DNA of 64,000 nt, from NCBI RefSeq assembly GCF_024679245.1, contig NC_090184.1, positions 1,417,547 to 1,481,546 on the forward strand, in the 5' to 3' direction. Each line of letters begins with the position of its first letter. Within the stretch, counting starts at the first letter, position 1. The DNA is from Pseudorasbora parva (Eukaryota > Chordata > Actinopteri > Cypriniformes > Gobionidae). The notes beneath the pieces are model-generated. The model had not been told where the DNA came from. It did not search any database and was given only the letters and a program-made list of their open reading frames with translations. This document shows, in pieces, positions 12,090 to 23,800 of the stretch. The position numbers were made by a program, and so were the translations under genes.

Positions 12090-12930
12090 ACCGGCCACAG
12101 GCTCATTGATGACCGTGGGGAGCGAAGGCTGGCCCGTGGGGTCCGATCAAACAGACGAGCTACTGGAGCTCAAACTGCTCCAGAAGTTAATGCTGGTTCT
12201 GATAGAAAGCTGTCAGAATACACAGAGCAGCTCAGTTTGAGGCGTATGGGGCGGCATAGGGTGACCTCTGACCCCGCCGAAAACACCAACAGTTGCACGT
12301 GAGCTTCAGAACTGGACCACGGAGCAATGGAAGAAGGTGGCCTGGTCTGAGGAATCACGTGTTCTTTTACATCACGTGGATGGCCGGGTGTGTGTGTGTG
12401 TGTGGTTTACCTGGGGAACACATGGCCCCAGGATGCACTATGGGAAGAAGGCGAGCCGGCGGAGGCAGTGTGATGCTTTGGCCAATGTTCTGCTGGGAAA
12501 CCTTGGGTCCTCCATCCATGTGGATGTTACTTTGACACGCTCCACCTACCTAAGCATTGCTGAGACCATGTTCAGCCTTTGATGGAAACGGTATTCTGGT
12601 GGCTGTGGCTCTTCCAGCAGGATAATGCTCCTGACACAAAGCACAAATGCTTCAGGAATGGTTTGAGGAGCACAACAACCAGTTTGAGGCGTCGACTCGG
12701 CCTCCAGATTCCCCAGATCTCAATCCAATCGAGCATCTGTGGGATGAGCCGAACAAACAAGTCCGATCCATGGAGGCCCCACCTCACAACCTACAGGACT
12801 TAAAGGATCTGCTGCTAAGATATTGGTGCCAGATACCAAAGCACACCTTCAGGGGTCTAGAGGAGTCCATCAGAGACGGGTCAGGGCGACCAACACAATA
12901 TTAGGAGGGTCATAATGTTATGCCTGATGG
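12090..12930 (+). pseudogene. Tc1/mariner-type transposase relic
   Basis: Conceptual translation in shifting frames resembles the DD34E transposase of fish Tc1-like elements, which cuts and pastes at TA sites. Recognisable pieces in order are: an ACCGTGGGGAGCGAAGGCTG segment typical of the mid N-terminal half, a VAWSEESRVLL-like stretch (about 12335), RRRAGGGSVMLWPMFCW (about 12450), LFQQDNAP with the second catalytic Asp (about 12610), and [12 protein letters not shown] with the Glu (about 12710-12745). The frame changes several times and a stop interrupts the region near 12582. The N-terminal DNA-binding domain is missing, and a (GT)n expansion lies within the gene at 12390. The end near 12905-12930 resembles a Tc1 terminus. 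It cannot encode an active enzyme. Confidence 0.85.
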
Positions 12931-13512
12931 GTTTATTTAAATGTGTATTAAAAACACTATTAAAAAAAAACTATGTTTACAACACATTGCCAACCAACAC
13001 TAGACAATGTTCACTTTTGCGAAATTTAAATCAAATCTAATTTATTTATTCATGATTTACCGCTAATGGCTTTATATTCATGGCAATGAACATTATTATT
13101 ATTTTTATTAATTATGATTTCAATCACTTTTATATACATTTACAATAATGTAACAATTTTGTCAAACCTGAAAATATGAGTAAAGATGAGTCAAACGATG
13201 AACAATCTGCAACCGAGCCAATTGATATATTATGTATATTATTATTATTATTAATATTATTTTGCCTGTAACTGTTTAGAGCAATTGTATCATTAACTGT
13301 AATATATGCTTAATTATGCCATATGTTCCTGTTTTTTATTTTATTTAGCAGCCAATTTTTGTAGCCAATTCTGGGGAATGTATATATTGTCCAGTGTCCC
13401 TGTTAAAATAAATATAAAATAATAATAAATAAAAATAATATGCATGTAGCACTGTGAGTACTCGAGGCAGCTGTTTAGCAGCTGTTATGCCAGCTTCACT
13501 GTCTTTAGTTTT
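12931..13512. other. AT-rich stretch, no recognised feature
   Basis: AT-rich sequence with ATT and TTA runs. No exon, RNA gene or transposon end was recognised. Confidence 0.4.
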
Positions 13513-13527
13513 ACACACACACACACA

Positions 13528-13585
<58 letters not shown>
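13513..13585. repeat. (CA)n microsatellite
   Basis: About 70 bp of CA with one CTCA interruption. A second, shorter CA run is at 13717-13736. Sequence from 13586 to 14200 shows nothing else that is recognisable. Confidence 0.95.
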
Positions 13586-13586
<1 letters not shown>

Positions 13587-14199
13587 TCTGCATTTTTCCT
13601 TTCTCATAAAAACTCCTCCTGTGTGATTTATAAGCCTTTTGTAAAGTGGGGCCATGGGTAATGTCCTCATATTTCACCCTCTCCTGTAATACCTGTGTCA
13701 TACCCATGGCATTATACACACACACACACACACACAGTGGACGACACTTGAGTTTGTCTGTCAAATGTATTGAAAGTGACAGGAAGAATACGAGCAGCTT
13801 TGAGAAACACACGACACTATAATAAGAGTGACTGGGCGCATGCAAACATATTCACTTCCATTTCATACCAACAGCGACACACACCCCCGAGCAAGCCGAC
13901 GCGAGCGACTCTTCAGAGCAAACAGCGGCTCTAATGTCAGCACACACACACGCGCTGGGGGCCTCGTCAGCAAAGGTCCCCGAGAGATCGCCTGATAAGA
14001 AATGACCCCGAGCAGTGACACACAAATCAAGCGCTTGAGTAAAAGTACACACACTCTATTAAACATTTCCATTTTACTCGAGCCACTGCACAAAAGTGCT
14101 GATCGATGAATGTTTATTTATTTCATAATGTCCTAGTGCTCAACATGCGTGTGGTGTGTAATGTCCCAGACACTATCTGTGTGTTTAAATAGGTTACCG

Positions 14200-14202
14200 G
14201 TC

Positions 14203-14234
<32 letters not shown>
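14200..14234. repeat. (GT)n microsatellite
   Basis: Short GT run that marks the left edge of the transposon core continuing to 19915. Confidence 0.9.
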
Positions 14235-14239
<5 letters not shown>

Positions 14240-14317
14240 GAATGATTCAGTGTTTGAATTAATTGGTTGAATCAAAAAAAAACAATGACCTGTTTGTAAA
14301 CGACTGCCTCATTCTTG

Positions 14318-15316
14318 AATGAATCAGCCATTTGAGTGAATCATTTGGATGAATCGGACGTTTGAGTGAATCGTTTGGATGAATCGGCCATTTAGTGAAT
14401 CGTTTGGATGAATCGGCCGTTTGAGTGAATCGTTTGCATGAATCAGCCGTTTGAGTGAATTGTTTGAATGAATCAGCTGTTTGAGTGAATCGTTTGGATG
14501 AATCAGCCATTTGAGTGAATCGTTTGGATGAATGTGCCATTTGAGTGAATCGTTTGGATGAATCGGCCATTTGAGTGAATCGTTTGGATGAATCAGCCAT
14601 TTGAGTCAATCGTTTGGATGAACCAGCTGTTTGAGTGAATCATTTGGATGAATCGGCCATTTGAGTGAATCGTTTGGATGAATGTGCCATTTGAGTGAAT
14701 CGTTTGGATGAATCGGCCATTTGAGTGAATCGTTTGGATGAATCGGCCGTTTGAGTGAATCGTTTGCATGAATCAGCCGTTTGAGTGAATCGTTTGGATG
14801 AATCAGCTGTTTGAGTGAATCGTTTAGATGAATCAGCTGTTTGAGTCAATCGTTTGGATGAACCAGCTGTTTAAGTGAATCGTTTGGATGAATCAGCCGT
14901 TTGAGTGAATCGTTTGGATGAATCAGCTGTTTGAGTGAATCGTTTGGATGAATCAGCCATTTGAGTCAATCGTTTGGATGAACCAGCTGTTTGAGTGAAT
15001 CATTTGGATGAATCGGCCATTTGAGTGAATCGTTTGGATGAATGTGCCATTTGAGTGAACTGTTTGGATGAATCGGCCATTTGAGTGAATCGTTTGGATG
15101 AATCGGCCGTTTGAGTGAATCGTTTGCATGAATCAGCCGTTTGAGTGAATCGTTTGGATGAATCAGCTGTTTGAGTGAATCGTTTAGATGAATCAGCTGT
15201 TTGAGTCAATCGTTTGGATGAACCAGCTGTTTAAGTGAATCGTTTGGATGAATCAGCCGTTTGAGTGAATCGTTTGGATTAAACAGCCGTTTGAGTGAAT
15301 CGTTTGGATGAATCGA
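14318..15316. repeat. 30-bp minisatellite, about 33 units
   Basis: The tandem unit is close to TTTGAGTGAATCGTTTGGATG followed by AATCAGCCA. Variants differ at CAGCCA, CGGCCA, CAGCTG and TGTGCCA positions. A higher-order duplication is visible: 14641-14880 and 15001-15240 are nearly identical, an offset of 360 bp or 12 units. Because 30 is a multiple of 3, long frames arise on the minus strand, but these are artefacts. Confidence 0.95.
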
Positions 15317-15864
15317 CTCAATGACTCACTCATTAAGATTCACCTGCTGCCACCTACTGGTGATTTAGTCTCATGTTTTAAACATACTTTCCAACATTTC
15401 TTATTTGTGACCCGTCACGGAAAACAGGGACACAAGTCGGCAGCTCTACTATTGAGCAAAATGGGAAAGAAGCGTTTTCTTTTTTTCAAATTATGTGATT
15501 TTCGCTTTTTTGCAGAATCTGTTAGTTGAAATCACTAAGAAGCCTCTCCGTGTTTGAGATGGCATTAATGGTATATTTAAAAGCGTATCTTTTGAGGTTG
15601 AAATCGCCTTGTTTTGTCTGTGTGTATTTCCATCCTGGCTTGTGTTATTGCTCCGCCCTCCAAGGGACGCATGGCTAATCATTAATGCAGCGCTCTGGCC
15701 GGCTGTAGAGATGATCTGAGCGACGATGAAAGCGGCATAATAAGACTGAATAATACCCTAATCTACAACTGAGCGAAGATGAAGAAGAGGAAGAATGTAT
15801 CAGACAGCCGTCAGACGAGTTGGACCGTAAGAAATCAGAGGCGATATCGATAGTAACATTTGAC

Positions 15865-16236
15865 GGGGATAAAGACAGAGAAATGGGTCAACTCTTTAAC
15901 CGGGGCTGTAGTGTAGGGGTAAGGCGCATGGTATCAAGTTTTGACGCAACTCGATCAGAGGTTCGAATCTGCCTTTTGCCACACTCTTTAACCGAGAAAC
16001 ACGTATTAATAAACACGTTAGATGCTTTATTTCCACTTTTCTAATATTTTCTCAATTCTTTTTGAAAATAAATGCCTTTCCGATCTGATATGTGATGGGA
16101 AAAGGGAGTAGAGAGAGTGTGGCAAAAGGCGGATTCGAACCTCTGATGGAGTTGCGTCAGAACTTAATGACATGTGCCTTACCCCTACACTACAGCCACG
16201 GTTAAAGAGTTGAGCCATTCCTCTGTCTTTATCCCC
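15865..16236. repeat. inverted pair of tRNA-like (SINE-type) sequences
   Basis: Arms 15865-15995 (plus strand) and 16105-16236 (minus strand) are inverted copies. Each contains a pol III A-box-like TAGTGTAGGGGTAAGG and a B-box GGTTCGAATCTGCC (or GGTTCGAATCCGCC on the minus strand) about 40 bp apart, as in a tRNA. No complete acceptor stem forms, so these look like tRNA-derived, SINE-type sequences rather than tRNA genes. They face each other across a loop of about 110 bp. Confidence 0.65.
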
Positions 16237-16851
16237 TTTGAACAGACGCCCAGTACATCCACTGAGACCCCGGCAGACAGAAAGTGTGCCGGAACGACTT
16301 ATTTCATTGGAGGCAACGAGATTTGCAAGAATACTTTTCTGTTTCTTATGGGGTGTGTTTCCATAAACACCGCCGTTTGTCGTTTTGTGTTCATTCTAAG
16401 AACACACACACACGTTATCTCATGTTTAGACTAGGGCTGCACGATTTGGGGAAAATATATAATTGCGATTATTCTGGGTAAAATTGCGATTGCGATTTAA
16501 AATGCGATTATTGTTATTATTATTTTTTACAAATCAAAAGCGTGTGTATATAACATTTTATGTTTTTATATTAATGTGACTAATAATAATTATTATGATT
16601 ATTATTACTGCTAAAAATATTTGTAAAAATAAGAAATATTACCATTACAATAACATTTTCATAATTACAAATAAAAAAGAGTATGTCAGAATAAATATAA
16701 CAATATAATACTAATTATTATTATTATTTTGTAATATTTTAAAGAAAACTTATTTTACAAAAAAAAAAAAAAAACTGCTGGGTTACCTATTAATATGCAG
16801 ACAGCCTATGACTAAAAAACATTAGAAAGGTCTAAGCCTAAGGAGTTATTG

Positions 16852-16853
<2 letters not shown>

Positions 16854-16941
<88 letters not shown>
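16854..16941. repeat. (TA)n microsatellite
   Basis: About 85 bp of alternating AT inside the hAT element, able to extrude as a cruciform. Confidence 0.97.
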
Positions 16942-16943
<2 letters not shown>

Positions 16944-17285
16944 ATTTTTTATATAATAATAATTTATTATTATTGATTAGCCAACGTTTTTAATTCATAC
17001 TGAAAGCCAGAGGGCGCCCTCGAGCGGAAAACGCCACATTTGCGTCAGAGAAGTAATGCCGTTAGTTTTAGCTTTCAGGAAATCCATGATGTGAAGCTAA
17101 CGCTGTGTAAACAGAAGATAGAGATGCTTTGATTAAACATGACGACAATAAACACGACTGCAGCAAAATATGGAGTATTTGAGTTCTTCAAGCCGTCAAG
17201 GGTATTTTCATAATAACAAAGTGTATCATAATGCAGTGCAGATTGAGATAGAATACTATAAAAGAACGCATCGTCTGCCTCATGC

Positions 17286-18214
17286 TGCGTTCACACCGCA
17301 CGCGAATGACGCGATTCGCGCGAGTGATTTACATGTTAAGTCAATGCAGAGACGCGAATAGGCTTTCTGCGGCGCGATTCGCGCGAATGAGGCGGCGCGA
17401 TTCGCGCGAATGAAGCGGCAATGATCACACGAATTGAGCGTTTTGAACGCGTGATTCGCGCGAAACACGCGAATCGCTCAAGTTGAAAAATCTGAACTTT
17501 GGCGGATATTCGCGCCGCGTTAACCAATGAGGAGCCTGCTACTGCTGTCACGTGGTGAAGTGACGGATGGGAAACCCATAGGGGAACCCCGAGGCCAGAG
17601 TAATTTAAAAATACTACTCTATTGTGTCACAAAATGTACTTTTAATAGTTTTTCAGGCGAGAATGTAGTTGTTTAAAGCTCAAATATGTGATTTATTTAT
17701 TAAGAGAGCTCCTATTTGAAAATTTGATCTGGTGTTTTCGGAGGTGTGAGACCCAGGCGATCACCGGAGCTCAGCGCTCATCAACCCCGGTGAGAGCAGC
17801 CTTAACTCGGATAGTCTTTCTGCCGACTGCCGCTGCCTGGCAGAACCCCCTCCCATGACGCGAATTTGCGTCTGTTGTGTAGTGAATGTCACACGCGAAT
17901 GAGCACTTTTTGTATAAAAAAACACAGATTTGAGCATTAAACAACAATATTATCGCCTGAAAAAGTCTTCAAACTACGTTTTGTCACACATTAACAGTAG
18001 TATTTTTTTACAGAAAAGAAGTCAAGTGACCCAGTCAAAATGACTAGCAGAACCCCCTCCCATGACGCGAATTCGCGTCTGTTGTGTAGTGAATGTCACA
18101 CGCGAATGAAGCGAATTTGACGCGCGAATGAAGCGAATGGATTCAAAATGTTCACGCGTCCAACTTCGCGCGAATAGCGCAATTTATTCGCGTCATTCGC
18201 GTGCGGTGTGAAGC
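17286..18214. mobile_element. nested TIR element with TGCGTTCACACCGC ends
   Basis: The left end TGCGTTCACACCGCACGCG and right end CGCGTGCGGTGTGAAGCCA type sequence are inverted. The interior is unusually rich in GCGAATNNCGCG motifs (TTCGCGCGAAT), giving many CpGs in an otherwise AT-rich region. A target duplication is not clear (CAT is possible). No coding frame is convincing. Confidence 0.65.
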
Positions 18215-19095
18215 CACATCAGCTCACACACACTTGTCTGACGATATGAACTGACGTAAAACATGTTATTAAACGTCTTTTGTTGAACAGGTTTATGAAC
18301 GCTTCACTAGTTTGTGAAGATGTTTGACTCATGTTGCTTTTTCAAACGCACGTTATAAGGGACTCAAACTCGCAGTCTTTCAGACGGAGCAGCGTTTATT
18401 ACAGAGCCGCTCTTCGCTAACACACTGGGCATTTATTTATTTAATTAAAATCGCAGCCTTTGAGCTTTCATAATCACACACAAGCCAAATCGCGATTGCG
18501 GTTCGATTTCGATTAATCGTGCAGCCCTAGTTTAGACCTTCCCATACCTACCTATTGTTCTTAACTGTCGTTTTAATTGTAATCGTTAGCATCGTATCAC
18601 TTTGCCATAAACCCCATTACTATAATGGGCTTTTAGATGGTAATGTTAGTATCTTTATTATTAGTAGTATGCGGTCCGATTTTTCCCGTTGCTTCTGTCG
18701 TTACTAGCAACCGTGCAGCTTTACAGGGGGTGTGGCTTATCTAAATGAGATGTAAATGAGCCCTATTGTCAGTCCCAGCAGGTGAGAACTGCAAAACTTC
18801 AGAGGCTGTTTTCTCTCGTTTACACTTTTCTAAAGGCCTACATTCAGATGGACACAACTTCTCCAAATATGATCAGATTCCCATGTGTTACACATCGTTG
18901 GAAAGCTTGGAGACTACACTTTCAGAATCTGTGAATAACTCAAAATGCCCCAGAACTGACTTGTGCCCCTACTTTCCGTGACTGGTCACATTTGTTTATT
19001 CAAAAATACAAAATCTCATAACATTATTTAATGCAGTTGTAATTTTTCTACGTAAATTATTAAGTTTGACTGGTAACACATCCCTATAGTGTCTG

Positions 19096-19724
19096 ACCGT
19101 GTGTTCACACCGCCACCGGCGAGAGCGTCAAAATTCGTTCTTGCCGCCCTAATAACGACGCGGTAGAAAGCTTCGCGGACGCGCTGCCGCTCTGACGTAG
19201 ATCGAATGTTTTTTCTTTTTTTAAACTGTATTTAAAGAGGCCGCAAATCAAACAAGCATGTTGATGGACAGACTGACCACAAGTAGGGTATAAGTTGACC
19301 TCATGAAATCGTTTAAATGTGAAAGTAAAAATGAATTGCACCTCCGCTGAAAAACGAGCGTTCTAGCGCCTATAAAATAGTGTAAACAAATTTCACATCA
19401 CTATGAATGATCTCATCATAAATGATAAGGAAACCCGCACCGCAATGATCAACTTCTCTTACATTTTGCTTTGGGAACTAATGTGGTCGGAACCGAAGTT
19501 TATATGCCTGCGTTCTCTGGGTTTCTCTCAAGCGGAGCACTTCTAAATTCCCATTGGTTGCCGCCGAACTGCATCATAGCTCATTACCATAAAGTTGAGC
19601 TGATTTCAACTCTCCTTCACGGCCAAATCGTCCGAGACGCGCCGCTCTCACTGGAGCTCCTGTTGATAATGAATGACTTCCGGCCACCTTGCCGCTCTCG
19701 CCGCCGGCGGTGTGAACGCAGTTA
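19096..19724. mobile_element. TIR element with GTTCACACCGCC ends
   Basis: TGTGTTCACACCGCCACCGG at the left pairs with CCGGCGGTGTGAACGCA at the right, with GGCGAGAGCG and its complement just inside. The terminal motif resembles that of 17286-18214. The unfilled version of the site is at about 31290 in the inverted copy of the host repeat, which supports insertion. It is about 630 bp and non-coding. Confidence 0.7.
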
Positions 19725-19915
19725 TTCTAATTGAATGTACAGATCAAATTTAAGAATATAATATGAAACCTAAATCATAGCCTATATTTAATAAGATTAG
19801 GGGAAAATGCCCTTTATAAAAGGTAAAAATATCACAAATATGCAGATTTAAATATGCCAAAGCCGTTTGAACACTGGTGAGAATACTGCTTCAGAATAAA
19901 TCATATTTGCAACAC

Positions 19916-20807
19916 ACACAAAAAATTCCGGACAAGCTAATTTTTTACTCGGATAAGTGAATGAACAGGCTTAATGTCGAGCCCTGATGAATATTATTGC
20001 ATGGGTCAAACACAATTAAATTTAAACTAATGGACGGACTGGCTTAGAAGAAAAAAATCCTTGGCGTTGATCCCTGAGGGATAACCAAGTTATGAAAATA
20101 TCAAAGAAAAAAGAGAAAAGGCATAAGAGCTGCCCCGTATATTTGCGCTGGAATGACACAAGTCGTACTTTGGTTGGTTTGAGCAGAAGGATTGGCAGAG
20201 CTGGCTTTCATCACACATGTGCAGTTTAAAGAGAGGGAAGATAAATCAATACTCATCCAGGATAAACAGCACACTAAAGGGGATTACATCAGCCCTCCAC
20301 ACGCAGCCAAAACACACACACACACTGCTCATAAAACACCGGCTACGAAATGTGTTGGAGAAACATCGCCTGACGTGGTCATACTCAGTTCTAGTCAGAA
20401 TCGCCGACAGTAAAAGAAATGGGCACAGCGACCCCATAGACTTCCAAAGGCGACAAGTGAAGTCAGTTAGAAGCATCCCTTCCTGATGGCTGAGCCGGAG
20501 GACGTAGATGTGACGTGAGCCTCCGGTCTGACAGCTGTAGGTCTTCTAGTACACATTCTTCTAGTGTAGGCTTCTCCCCATTCTTCCTCCTTGACTTTAT
20601 CAGACATTATGTCTCCACGTCCCCCTGACTGCCTCATAGACAGCAAAAGATTTACAGTGTAAGATACAAGGTAACGGAGCCTTTTATGCATTGTCGTGTT
20701 TCTTTAGGAATAAACAACAGACAAATGGAGTCTTTAAACGCCTCTGATGTAAAGTTATTCACTGTCGAAGTGACGCTAAAATGAATGGGAGTCAATGGGA
20801 TGCTGGG
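19916..20807. other. no recognised feature
   Basis: A stretch with no recognised transposon ends or exons. A short CA run occurs near 20310. It leads into the 51-bp minisatellite, and the degenerate start of the array may reach back to about 20780. Confidence 0.4.
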
Positions 20808-23800
20808 ACCATTCTGGTGTTATGCATCACGTTTGAGCTTCAGCGAGAGCCAATGAGGATCATTCTGGTGTTATGCATCACGTTTGAGCTTCAGCGAGAG
20901 CCAATGAGGATCATTCTGGTGTTATGCATCACGTTTGAGCTTCAGCGAGAGCCAATGAGGATCATTCTGGTGTTATGCATCACATTTGAGCTTCAGCGAG
21001 AGCTAGGGCTGGACGATATGGCCAAAATTCATATCACAATATTTTTCTTAATTTCGGTCGATACGATATAATTCCGATATCGATATGAACTATATAAAAG
21101 CTTTAGAAAAAACTACTAAGAACTGCCACAAAGGATGTCTGTACCTACAAACTTCTGAAAAATGTATTGGCCAAGTCTATGAATAGTCCTCCTATAAAAC
21201 TATATCATTTTTTAGAAATAAAACCAGTACAAATAAATTAATGTTCACCTTTTATTTGTATTTAGCCTTTATATGAAAAAGAAATGTGAAATCAACATCA
21301 AATAAACATAAGACTCTCACTTTATTAATATAAATATCTTTAAGTTTAAACTACAACATAGGCTGATTATATTATTCTTAATATAGATTAAACAAAAGTG
21401 CTTCAGCCAGGATTCAGCCTGAATACTCTAGCAGGTGGATCTTCTTCAGATGGTGGATCTGCTTCACAGCGTACAGCGCTCATATGCCACAGACGCAGTT
21501 TATTGAGCATTTTTTTTAAAGTTTTAAATTTCAGTGAAGAACAATTCAAAGCGCTCTATTTTCCATTTATGCAAAACTATAGCATATATGTAATGCTGCA
21601 TTTATTTAATTAAAAATGCAGTAAAAAACGTAACAGTGAAATATTATTCTGATCTACATCATCTGTTCACTACGTGAATATATAGTAAAGTGTCATTTAT
21701 TTCTGTGATCAAAGCTGAATTTATCATCATTACTCCAGTCTTCAGTGTCACTCATCATTCTCATATTAGGATTTGATGCTCAACAAACATTTATGATTAT
21801 TATCAGTGTTGAAAACAGTTTTGTTGCTCATGATGCTCCTTCATTGCTTTCATATTGTCGCAATCGTCTGCCGTCGTCACCTTTCAGCTCATAACGATTG
21901 TTTCAGCTGCAGCTCCAGCGCGACAGTAAGTTTCTACGAATCCGCTTTTGGACTTTCTGTGAGAGAGCGTCCTCCTCATATTTAGATACGAATAAAATGA
22001 CAGGTCATGCATAGATTATTTTTTGTCTCTGAAATTAAATCGTGATGTATTCACGTTGGTTTCTATGTATAGGCTACACTTGCCCGTGACCTCAAGAAGC
22101 GCGCAATCAACTGAGGTTAGAGAAAGCGGTCTATAGCGTCCCTGTTAACTTGCCCGCCCTCGCTCCAGGTAACGCCGTTTGGAAACCCGCTCGCAGCGGG
22201 TCGACTAGGACCGGTGAGACCCAGTAAAAGTGCGGGGGATGAAAATACACTTTATTAAAAGTGCGGGGGACACGCCGAACCACTTCCACCCCACTGAATT
22301 AATGTTAGTCTTTCTTCTCTTATCAACTATTTCTTTCTCCTTACTTGTGGAAGTTCAGTCACATTTGTGTTGCGGTCAGGGAAACTCTTTTTGTAGCTAA
22401 AACTTGCCGCGTTGGATCAATCAGCCTACTGCTGCTGAGCACTGGCTGCGTTTCTGTGGTGTACGTCATCGCGCAAGTAGCCAATCATGTTCTGCTCTTT
22501 CTGACGGCTGCGCCCTGAACGTCAGTCAGTGAGGAATGCTGTAATGTATTTATCGAAATATCGGAAATGTGTTTAAAAATCATATCACCGTTATTGAAAA
22601 AAATTATATCGCGATATATATTGATATTGAATTATTGTCCAGCCCTAGCGAGAGCCAATGAGGTTCATTCTGGTGTTATGCATCACATTTGAGCTTCAGC
22701 GAGAGCCAATGAGGTTCATTCTCGTGTTACGCATCATGTTTGAGCTTCTTGAGAGCCAATGAGGTTCATTCTGGTGTTACGCATCACGTTTGAGCTTCAG
22801 CGAGAGCCAATGAGGTTCATTCTGGTGTTACGCATCACGTTTGAGCTTCAGCGAGAGCCAATGAGGTTCATTCTGGTGTTACGCATCACGTTTGAGCTTC
22901 AGCGAGAGCCAATGAGGATCATTCTGGTGTTACGCATCACGTTTGATCTTCAGCGAGAGCCAATGAGGATCATTCTGGTGTTACGCATCACGTTTGAGCT
23001 TCAGTGAGAGCCAATGAGGTTCATTCTGGTGTTGCGCATCACGTTTGATCTTCAGCGAGAGCCAATGAGGGTCATTCTGGTGTTAGGCATCACGTTTGAT
23101 CTTCAGCGAGAGCCAATGAGGTTCATTCTGGTGTTACGCATCACGTTTGAGCTTCAGCGAGAGCCAGTGAGATTCATTCTGGTGTTACGCATCACGTTTG
23201 ATCTTCAGCGAGAGCCAATGAGGGTCATTCTGGTGTTACGCATCACGTTTGATCTTCAGCGAGAGCCAATGAGGGTCATTCTGGTGTTACGCATCACGTT
23301 TGAACTTCAGCGAGAGCCAATGAGGATCATTCTGGTGTTACGCATCACGTTTGATCTTCAGCGAGAGCCAATGAGGACCATTCTGGTGTTACGCATCACG
23401 TTTGAGCATCAGCGAGAGCCAATGAGGATCATTCTGGTGTTACGCATCACGTTTGATCTTCAGCGAGAGCCAATGAGGGTCATTCTGGTGTTAGGCATCA
23501 CGTTTGATCTTCAGCGAGAGCCAATGAGGTTCATTCTGGTGTTACGCATCACGTTTGATCTTCAGCGAGAGCCAATGAGGATCATTCTGGTGTTACGCAT
23601 CACGTTTGATCTTCAGCGAGAGCCAATGAGGGTCATTCTGGTGTTAGGCATCACGTTTGATCTTCAGCGAGAGCCAATGAGGTTCATTCTGGTGTTACGG
23701 ATCACGTTTGAGCTTCAGCGAGAGCCAGTGAGATTCATTCTGGTGTTACGCATCACGTTTGATCTTCAGCGAGAGCCAATGAGGGTCATTCTGGTGTTAC

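Larger units (their letters stand above)
16432..18529. mobile_element. hAT element (TAGGGCTGCACGATTTGG)
   Basis: Termini TAGGGCTGCACGATTTGG and AATCGTGCAGCCCTA are flanked by a perfect 8-bp duplication GTTTAGAC (16424-16431 and 18530-18537). It is 2098 bp including a TA microsatellite and a nested TIR element at 17286-18214. It has no transposase frame. It inserted into the 15406-18990 element. Confidence 0.9.
15406..18990. mobile_element. TIR element (TGTGACC...GGTCACA) with nested insertions
   Basis: The left end TGTGACCCGTCACGGAAAA and right end TTTCCGTGACTGGTCACA are inverted copies. The similarity continues inward (GGGACACAAGTC and GACTTGTGCCCC). If the terminal T/A pair is counted as flank, a 4-bp ATTT duplication can be read. 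Without the nested hAT the element is about 1.5 kb. The interior holds an inverted pair of tRNA-like sequences. Short reading frames around 15780-15900 and 16200-16330 do not amount to a recognisable transposase. The superfamily is not determined. Confidence 0.6.
14236..19915 (+). mobile_element. dispersed repeat core (copy 1), heavily interrupted
   Basis: Three pieces of this span match, in reverse complement and in order, the continuous sequence at 31125-31640. The pieces are 14236-15405 (GATTCAGTGTTTGAAT through CACCTGCTGCCACCTACTGG), 18991-19090 (ends ACACATCCCTATA) and 19735-19915 (AACACTGGTGAGAATACTGC). A third partial copy is at 46380-46760. The gaps in this copy are filled by a 30-bp minisatellite, a 3.6-kb TIR element with nested elements, and a 0.6-kb TIR element. 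The terminal repeats of the core itself were not identified. Confidence 0.7.

Noticed and set aside
14259..15209. Minus-strand frames with TQMADSSKRF repeats
   Set aside because: Product of the 30-bp minisatellite period. The paralogous transposon core without the array has no such frame.
15902..15976. A functional tRNA gene
   Set aside because: A and B boxes are present, but the acceptor stem does not pair and no clear anticodon arm is seen. A tRNA-derived SINE fragment is the better reading.
17170..17551. Frames rich in Arg/Ala around 17.2-17.5 kb
   Set aside because: They arise from the GCGAATCGCG-rich interior of a nested TIR element.
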